From 20CM-2-65-7 sp963830455 (GTDB taxonomy: Bacteria > Gemmatimonadota > Gemmatimonadetes > Gemmatimonadales > GWC2-71-9): 64,000 nt of DNA. The translations under genes were made by a program, and so were the position numbers. The notes beneath the pieces were generated by a model that made no database searches, was not told the origin of the DNA, and saw only the letters and a list, made by a program, of their open reading frames with translations. Positions 59,384 through 64,000 of this stretch are shown here, piece by piece; positions within the stretch are counted from its first letter, which is position 1, and each line of letters opens with the position of its first letter. The stretch lies in the NCBI GenBank assembly GCA_963830455.1, contig CAWHMT010000001.1, positions 62,001-126,000 on the forward strand, written 5' to 3'.

Positions 59384-59890
59384 ATGACCATGGGCAACGT
59401 CGCGCCTGATCGACTCCTGGCCGAGCACGGCCCGGCGCTCCGCAACTTCCTGGGTGCGCGCTGCCGGGATGACGATCTCACCGCGGAATTGCTGCAGGAA
59501 GTGGCGGCCCGGCTGGTTCTGGCGACCCCACGATTGACGCTGAACGGAAACGCGCGCGGCTACCTGTTTCGCATCGCGGCGAGCGTGTGGCACGATCACC
59601 TGCGCCGCGAGCTGGTGCGGCGCCGCGCCGCCGTGCGGGTCCGAGCGGAGGAACCAGCGTTCGCGCCGGCGGCCGATGCGCGCCTGTTCGAACGCGAACT
59701 CACGGACGCAGTGCGGCGCGCGATCGAAGCGCTGCCCGCCGTGCAACGGGACGTCGTGGCATTGCGACAAACACACGATCTGACGTTTCAACAGATCGCC
59801 GACCGGCTCGGCCGGCCACTCGGAACCGTCCTGACACAGATGCGAGCCGCGCTCGCACGGATCAGTGCTGAATTGGAGAGCTACCGATGA
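59384..59890 (+). CDS. ECF-type RNA polymerase sigma factor
   Basis: 168-aa sigma factor. Region 2 covers about 10-75 (LRNFLGARCRDDDLTAELLQE, GYLFRIAASVWHDHLRRE) and region 4 about 105-160 (ALPAVQRDVVALRQTHDLTF, QQIADRLGRPLGTVLTQMRAAL). Its partner anti-sigma gene overlaps by 4 nt. ATG 59390 is an alternative start that fits the upstream TACTCT box better. It likely controls this operon, which leads on to the bd oxidase. Confidence 0.92.
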   Translation: MTMGNVAPDRLLAEHGPALRNFLGARCRDDDLTAELLQEVAARLVLATPRLTLNGNARGYLFRIAASVWHDHLRRELVRRRAAVRVRAEEPAFAPAADARLFERELTDAVRRAIEALPAVQRDVVALRQTHDLTFQQIADRLGRPLGTVLTQMRAALARISAELESYR

Positions 59891-60285
59891 ATCATCCCCA
59901 TCCCGACGAGCTGCTGTTGTTTGCGAGCGGCGAGCTGGCGGAGCTGCGCATTGTCGAAGTCGCGTCCCACCTCGCGACGTGCGCGGCATGTCAGGACGCG
60001 CTCACCCGGCTCGAGCGCGCGCTGGTTGCGCTCGAGGGCGGTTTGCCGCGCCGCACTCGAACGCTCAATCGCCCGGTGCTCTGGGCGGGGTTCGCGCTCG
60101 GCGCGGCGGCGGTGCTCGCGGTCGTGCTGATCAGGCAGCCCGGCGAGTCCCGCCAGGCGCCGGGCTGGACCCCCACGACCGCGTGGTCGGCGACCGCCGG
60201 ATACGTGGCCGGCGGCAAGGCGCTGATGGATATCGACGCGCAACTCACTCGATTGGAACAGGAGTCGTACTATGGTCGCCCGTAG
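59887..60285 (+). CDS. Zinc-finger (ZAS-type) anti-sigma factor
   Basis: 132-aa protein. The cytoplasmic N-terminus has the ZAS motif HLATCAACQ (H-x3-C-x2-C, about residues 29-37), followed by one membrane helix (VLWAGFALGAAAVLAVVLI, about 63-81) and a periplasmic tail of about 50 residues. It should hold the upstream sigma factor inactive until an envelope or redox signal releases it; the cysteines could make it redox-sensitive. It overlaps the next gene by 14 nt. Confidence 0.85.
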   Translation: MNHPHPDELLLFASGELAELRIVEVASHLATCAACQDALTRLERALVALEGGLPRRTRTLNRPVLWAGFALGAAAVLAVVLIRQPGESRQAPGWTPTTAWSATAGYVAGGKALMDIDAQLTRLEQESYYGRP

Positions 60286-60862
60286 TCTCGCGCTCATCAT
60301 GCTGACCCTCACGACGCTCGCAGGCGCCCAGCAGCCCGGACCGCAAATGCCCGATCCCCAGGCGATGCAGATGCAGGTACAGCGCATCGCGCAGGAGCGG
60401 CCGCGCGAGGCGGAAGCTGCGGCGCGCGCGTGGCTCTCGAATGTGGGGCCGGACCTGATTCCAGTGCTCGACTCGCTCAAGAGCGCGTCGCTGGATCAGT
60501 ACTGGATGGAGGTTGGGCAGCTGGCCGTCCAGTTCGACGTGTTTCAGAACCTCTGGCGGCGGGATAGCGTGCGGGCCCAGCTGGTCGGCAAGATGTTCGG
60601 ACTCGAAGCGCAGGCCCGAGCGCAGCAGCGCGCGTATCGCACGGCGCCGGAGTCGACGCGGCCCCTCATCCGAAGCCGGATCGAGACGCTGATCTCGCAC
60701 CACTTCGACCTGGAAGACCAGCTGCGCGCGCTCGAGGTAGCCGATATCGAGCGCCGTCTGGCCGAGGTGCGCGCTGAAACGGTGCGCCGCCGCGAACGCC
60801 GAGCCGAATTCATCAAATGGGCGGTCGATGACATCGTGAGGGATGCAATAAGGCCGAGGTAG
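60272..60862 (+). CDS. Exported helical protein of unknown function
   Basis: 196-aa protein I do not recognise. It has a signal peptide (MVARSLALIMLTLTTLAGAQ) and then an almost wholly alpha-helical, charged body (QRIAQERPREAEAAARAWL, RSRIETLISHHFDLEDQLRALEVADIERRLAEVRAE in part) with coiled-coil character at about 130-175. Its place directly behind a sigma/anti-sigma pair suggests a periplasmic accessory of that regulator, similar in position to Spy/CpxP-like proteins, but no LTxxQ motif is present. Confidence 0.75.
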   Translation: MVARSLALIMLTLTTLAGAQQPGPQMPDPQAMQMQVQRIAQERPREAEAAARAWLSNVGPDLIPVLDSLKSASLDQYWMEVGQLAVQFDVFQNLWRRDSVRAQLVGKMFGLEAQARAQQRAYRTAPESTRPLIRSRIETLISHHFDLEDQLRALEVADIERRLAEVRAETVRRRERRAEFIKWAVDDIVRDAIRPR

Positions 60863-60865
60863 TCG

Positions 60866-60871
60866 TATTGT
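60866..60871 (+). promoter_or_regulatory. -10-like box before the DUF2231 gene
   Basis: TATTGT ends 6 nt before ATG 60878, in a gap of only 15 bp after the previous stop. It would allow the DUF2231-cydAB genes to be expressed apart from the sigma/anti-sigma genes. Confidence 0.4.
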
Positions 60872-60877
60872 TGTCTC

Positions 60878-61723
60878 ATGCCAGACATCGGCGTCTACCA
60901 CCCCGCAATCGTCCATTTCGCCGTTGCGTTGCTCGTCGTGGGCGTCCTGTTCCGGTGGGTTTCGCTCACCGGGCGGGCGGCGTTCACGGGTCCCGCGGCA
61001 GCTACCCTGTTGCTGCTCGGCACCATTGCCGCGTTCCTGGCGGTCCATTCCGGCACGAACGCGCATGGCCCGGTCGAGCGGATTCCGGGCGCGCGTCAGG
61101 CGGTGGTGGATCACGAGGAAGCCGGCGAGTGGGCCCGGAACGTCTTTCTCGTCGTCGCCGCGCTCGAGCTGGTCGGGCTGTTCACGCGCCGGCGCCGTCT
61201 GAACGTCGCGCGGGGTGCGCTGTGGGGGTCGGCGATCGTGGGCGTCTTCGGACTGGCGGCGTTGTATAAGGCCGGGAATCGCGGCGGCGACCTGGTCTAC
61301 CGGTACGCGGGGGGCGTCGGCACTCGCTACGGGGATTCCGCGGACGTCAGCCGGCTCTATCTCGCGGCGCTGTACCAGGCGGCGCAGCAGGCGCGCGCCC
61401 AGCATGACAGCGCGCGCGCGGCAGAGCTGTTCGGCCAGCTGTGGCGGCAGTACCCCGCCGACACGACCGTGCGCTTCCTGTACATCGAATCGCTCGTGCG
61501 CGACCGGCATGACGGCCGCGCGGCGCTGCAGGCGCTCACCAATCTGCAGGTCCCGCCAAGCGACCGCCGGCTGCGGCTGCGCCACGGTTTCCTGAAGGTC
61601 GATGCGTTCCTGGCGAGCGGCCGGCCCGACTCCGCGCGCGCCACGCTCGAGCAACTGGCGCGCGATTTCCCCGACGTGCAGCAGCGCATCCAGGAGCGGA
61701 TGCGAATGATCAATGCCCAATGA
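60878..61723 (+). CDS. DUF2231 membrane protein with C-terminal TPR-like domain
   Basis: 281-aa protein. The N-terminal half has four hydrophobic segments of DUF2231 (HPAIVHFAVALLVVGVLFRW, AATLLLLGTIAAFLAVHSG, FLVVAALELVGLF and GSAIVGVFGLAALY). The C-terminal half (about 150-281) is a helical TPR-like region (ARAAELFGQLWRQYPADTTV, ARATLEQLARDFPDVQQRI). DUF2231 proteins are often near redox or heme proteins. The last codons and stop lie in a 14-nt repeat array. cydA follows after 57 bp. Confidence 0.82.
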   Translation: MPDIGVYHPAIVHFAVALLVVGVLFRWVSLTGRAAFTGPAAATLLLLGTIAAFLAVHSGTNAHGPVERIPGARQAVVDHEEAGEWARNVFLVVAALELVGLFTRRRRLNVARGALWGSAIVGVFGLAALYKAGNRGGDLVYRYAGGVGTRYGDSADVSRLYLAALYQAAQQARAQHDSARAAELFGQLWRQYPADTTVRFLYIESLVRDRHDGRAALQALTNLQVPPSDRRLRLRHGFLKVDAFLASGRPDSARATLEQLARDFPDVQQRIQERMRMINAQ

Positions 61724-61768
61724 TCAACGTTCAATGATCATTGCTCATTGATCATTGATCATTGATCA
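61707..61768. repeat. 14-nt and 7-nt TGATCA repeats between DUF2231 and cydA genes
   Basis: TGATCA occurs at 61707, 61721, 61735, 61749, 61756 and 61763, so three 14-nt steps are followed by two 7-nt steps. The block is very AT-rich against its surroundings, overlaps the stop of the DUF2231 gene, and ends 12 bases before the cydA GTG. As TGATCA is a palindrome and the ATTGATC/GATCAAT units are complementary, the array can fold into several hairpins. Confidence 0.88.
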
Positions 61769-61780
61769 CTGGACATTCGC

Positions 61781-63046
61781 GTGAGCGACGTGCTCGCCGC
61801 CCGGTCACAAATGGCGGTGTCGCTCGCATTTCACATCATCTTCGCGATCATCGGGATCGCGATGCCGGTGCTCATGGTCATCGCCGAGCGCCGCTGGCAG
61901 CGCACCCGGGATCCGGTGTATCTCGATCTCGCCAAACGCTGGGCGCGGGGCACCGCGATCCTGTTCGCGGTGGGCGCCGTGTCGGGAACGGTGCTGTCGT
62001 TTGAGCTGGGGCTGCTGTGGCCGCACTTCATGGAGCTGGCCGGCCCGTTGATCGGGATGCCGTTCTCGCTCGAGGGATTCGCATTCTTCACCGAAGCCAT
62101 TTTCCTCGGCGTCTATTTGTACGGTTGGGACAAGGTGTCGCCGCGCGCGCATCTGACCGCCGGGATCCTCGTCGCGGTCAGCGGCGCGCTCTCGGGGATC
62201 TTCGTGGTGATCGCCAACGCGTGGATGAACACGCCCACGGGCTACGTCATCGTCGACGGGGTGATGCGAAGCGTCGACCCGATCGCGGCCATGCTGACGC
62301 CGGCGGCGTTCCCCCAGGTGCTGCACATGACGCTGGCGGCGTATGCGGCGACCGGCCTCGGCGTCGCGGGCATTCACGCCTTGTTGTTGCTCCGTAATCG
62401 GACCAGCGGGTTCAATCGGGCGGCCCTCGCGATCGGGCTCCTGGTGGGAGCACCCGCGGCCATCCTGCAGCCGATCGCAGGCGATATCGCGGCACGCTAC
62501 GTGGCGCGCCGGCAACCCGTGAAGCTCGCGGCGATGGAGTCAGTCTATAAGACGCAAGGGGCCGCGCCCCTCAAGGTGGTCCCCGGCGTCGAGATCCCGT
62601 ACGCGCTCTCACTGCTGGCCTTCCACGATCCCAAGGCAGTCGTGCAGGGACTCGACTCGGTGCCCCGCGACGAGTGGCCGAACGTCGGACTGGTTCATTC
62701 CTCGTTCAACGTGATGGTGGCACTCGGGACCTACATGGCGGTCGTGAGCCTGTGGGCCGCGTGGCTCGCGCTGCGCAAACGCGATCTCGCCTCACGACGC
62801 CGATTCCTGTGGGCGCTGGTGATTGCGGCGCCGTGCGGCTTCGTCGCGACCGAGGCGGGATGGATGGTCACGGAGCTGGGGCGGCAACCGTGGACCATTT
62901 ACGGTATCCTGAAAACCGCCGACGCGGTCACGCCGATGCCGGGACTCATCGTGCCGTTCCTGGCGATCACACTGCTGTACTGCGCGCTGGGCGCGATCGT
63001 CGGCTGGCTGCTCTACCGGCACATCAGCCAGAGCCCGCAGACCTGA
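61781..63046 (+). CDS. cydA: Cytochrome bd-type quinol oxidase subunit I
   Basis: 421-aa subunit with nine hydrophobic segments. Heme ligands: His in LAFHIIFAIIG (b595), His in LHMTLAAYAA and Met in SSFNVMVALGT (b558). The conserved GRQPW is in ELGRQPWTIYG. The Q-loop between KVVPGVEIPYALSLLAF and VHSSFNVMV is short, as in cyanide-insensitive (CIO) bd oxidases. It oxidises quinol and reduces oxygen to water without proton pumping. The GTG start was taken from the family N-terminus (MSDVLAARSQMAVSLAFH). Confidence 0.94.
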   Translation: MSDVLAARSQMAVSLAFHIIFAIIGIAMPVLMVIAERRWQRTRDPVYLDLAKRWARGTAILFAVGAVSGTVLSFELGLLWPHFMELAGPLIGMPFSLEGFAFFTEAIFLGVYLYGWDKVSPRAHLTAGILVAVSGALSGIFVVIANAWMNTPTGYVIVDGVMRSVDPIAAMLTPAAFPQVLHMTLAAYAATGLGVAGIHALLLLRNRTSGFNRAALAIGLLVGAPAAILQPIAGDIAARYVARRQPVKLAAMESVYKTQGAAPLKVVPGVEIPYALSLLAFHDPKAVVQGLDSVPRDEWPNVGLVHSSFNVMVALGTYMAVVSLWAAWLALRKRDLASRRRFLWALVIAAPCGFVATEAGWMVTELGRQPWTIYGILKTADAVTPMPGLIVPFLAITLLYCALGAIVGWLLYRHISQSPQT

Positions 63047-64000
63047 TGCTGCTGCTCTCGCACACGCTCGCCGGCGTCATTCTCGTTGCGCTCACCGCGT
63101 ACGTCCTGCTCGGCGGTGCCGATTTCGGCGGGGGTATTTGGGACCTGCTGGCCGACGGCCCGCGCAAGACGCGCCAGCGCGAGCTCATCGCGCACGCGAT
63201 CGGGCCGGTGTGGGAAGCGAATCACGTCTGGCTGATTCTCGCGATGGTGCTGCTGTTCACGTGCTTCCCGCGCGCGTTCGCGCGCATCGCGATCGCGTTG
63301 CACGTGCCGTTGACGCTCATGTTGATCGGCATCGTGCTGCGTGGCTCGGCGTTCGTTTTTCAGGCATATGGCGCGGGCGCGGGGGAGGGGTGGCGACGGG
63401 TCTTCGCGATTGCGAGTCTGGTGACGCCGGTGCTGCTTGGCGTGTGCGTCGGTGCGGTTGCGTCGGGGGCGATCGGCGCGGCAGTGGGCATTCCCGGTGA
63501 GACGTTTTACGCGCTGTACGTCGCTCCGTGGTTGACGTCCTTCTCGCTGGCCGTGGGATTACTCACCCTCACCTGCTTCGCATATCTGGCGGCCGTGTAT
63601 CTGACGCTGGAAACGCGTGATCCCGAGCTCCAAGCCGACTTCCGGCTGCGCGCGATCGTGTCGGGCGTCTGGGTGTTGATGATGGCGGGACTCGCGTTGG
63701 CGCTGGCGCCACACCGCAACGTCGTCGACCACCGTCTGGCCGTGCTCATGGGCTTGGCGGCGCTCTCGGCGTTCTGGGCACTCTGGCAGCGGCGTTATGG
63801 TGTGGCGCGCATCGCGGCGGCGGCAGCGGTGGCGCTGATTCTCTGGGGGTGGGGCGTTGCGCAGTATCCCTTCATCCTGCCCCCCGCCCTCACGATCGGG
63901 GGAGCCGCCGCGCCGCCGATCACGCTCGAGCTCGCGCTGATCGCGGTTGGCGTTGGCGCGATGGTGTTGTTCCCGTCGTTGTACTACTTGTTCAAGGTCT
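63046..64000 (+). CDS. cydB: Cytochrome bd-type quinol oxidase subunit II, 3' end outside window
   Basis: The first 318 codons of CydB; the gene runs off the right edge. ATG 63046 shares one base with the cydA stop (TGATG). Typical features: YVLLGGADFGGGIWDLL near the N-terminus, GPVWEANHVWLILAMVLLFTCFPRAF in part, and about eight hydrophobic segments before the edge. It is the structural partner of CydA in the bd oxidase. Confidence 0.93.
   Translation, partial: MLLLSHTLAGVILVALTAYVLLGGADFGGGIWDLLADGPRKTRQRELIAHAIGPVWEANHVWLILAMVLLFTCFPRAFARIAIALHVPLTLMLIGIVLRGSAFVFQAYGAGAGEGWRRVFAIASLVTPVLLGVCVGAVASGAIGAAVGIPGETFYALYVAPWLTSFSLAVGLLTLTCFAYLAAVYLTLETRDPELQADFRLRAIVSGVWVLMMAGLALALAPHRNVVDHRLAVLMGLAALSAFWALWQRRYGVARIAAAAAVALILWGWGVAQYPFILPPALTIGGAAAPPITLELALIAVGVGAMVLFPSLYYLFKV

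Noticed and set aside
1..64000. CRISPR array, tRNA, rRNA, insertion sequence or prophage
   Set aside because: Gaps between genes are almost all below 120 bp; no regular spacer-repeat pattern, cloverleaf, transposase or phage gene was seen. A covariance-model scan would be decisive for small RNAs.

Overview
The window is about 64 kb of very gene-dense, high-GC bacterial DNA with roughly 63 protein-coding genes and no rRNA, tRNA, CRISPR array, transposase or phage gene that I can see. The mix suggests a free-living Gram-negative aerobe, most likely a soil-type member of the Gemmatimonadota. It contains TolC/MacAB-like efflux, DUF5916 and DUF4097 proteins, several large Hanks-type kinases, many exported M20/M28 peptidases, a bd-type oxidase, ECF sigma factors and an OPT transporter. 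The lineage is inferred from gene content only.

Layout. 1-8.9 kb: end of a protein kinase, a molybdoenzyme/cytochrome b pair, a lipoprotein, an M23 peptidase, an MTA/SAH-type deaminase, a chemotaxis receptor and a DUF5916 outer-membrane protein. 9.0-22.8 kb: a run of 14 minus-strand genes, mostly overlapping or abutting. It reads cyclophilin, DUF2911, DUF6941, GT39 glycosyltransferase, asparagine synthetase, HD protein and phospholipase D, then a module of ECF sigma factor, anti-sigma, Spy-like protein, TolC, ATPase, MacA and MacB permease. 22.8-30 kb: DUF255 thioredoxin-like protein, M20D hydrolase, endonuclease III, an unknown gene, an alpha/beta hydrolase, a GAF/fRMsr-like protein and an M28-PDZ peptidase. 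30-38.7 kb: HEAT protein, M42 peptidase, OPT transporter and two tandem paralogous membrane kinases. 38.7-51 kb: aminotransferase, sulfatase, acyl-CoA dehydrogenase, SPFH/NfeD pair, two DUF4097 beta-solenoid proteins, radical SAM, BI-1, an exported M20D hydrolase, a yeast-type cytosine deaminase and a TIP30-like reductase. 51-53 kb: a thiol-redox island of CcdA, a TlpA-like thioredoxin and a peroxiredoxin. 53-59.3 kb: two DinB proteins, a methyltransferase, an M28 peptidase, Fpg and a frameshifted homocysteine methyltransferase/MTHFR. 59.4-64 kb: ECF sigma/anti-sigma, two unknown exported or membrane proteins and cytochrome bd oxidase (cydA, and cydB running off the end).

The most exciting item is the peroxiredoxin at 52438-53007 (minus). 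Its frame is interrupted by one TGA exactly where the peroxidatic cysteine should be (T-R-G-TGA-T), followed at a suitable distance by a SECIS-like hairpin. I read it as a selenocysteine peroxiredoxin, probably exported, opposite a CcdA-TlpA pair that could supply electrons.

A second genome-scale signal is that at least eleven genes, nearly all at heads of transcription units, have a TANNNT box ending only 6-8 nt before the start codon. That is the signature of leaderless transcription, and it includes back-to-back divergent promoters in gaps of only 21-37 bp. Other notable points are short tandem repeats that overlap stop codons and form hairpins, convergent genes sharing stop codons at CTAG, and a MacA adaptor with a long Gly/Pro-rich LTxxQ-containing insertion.
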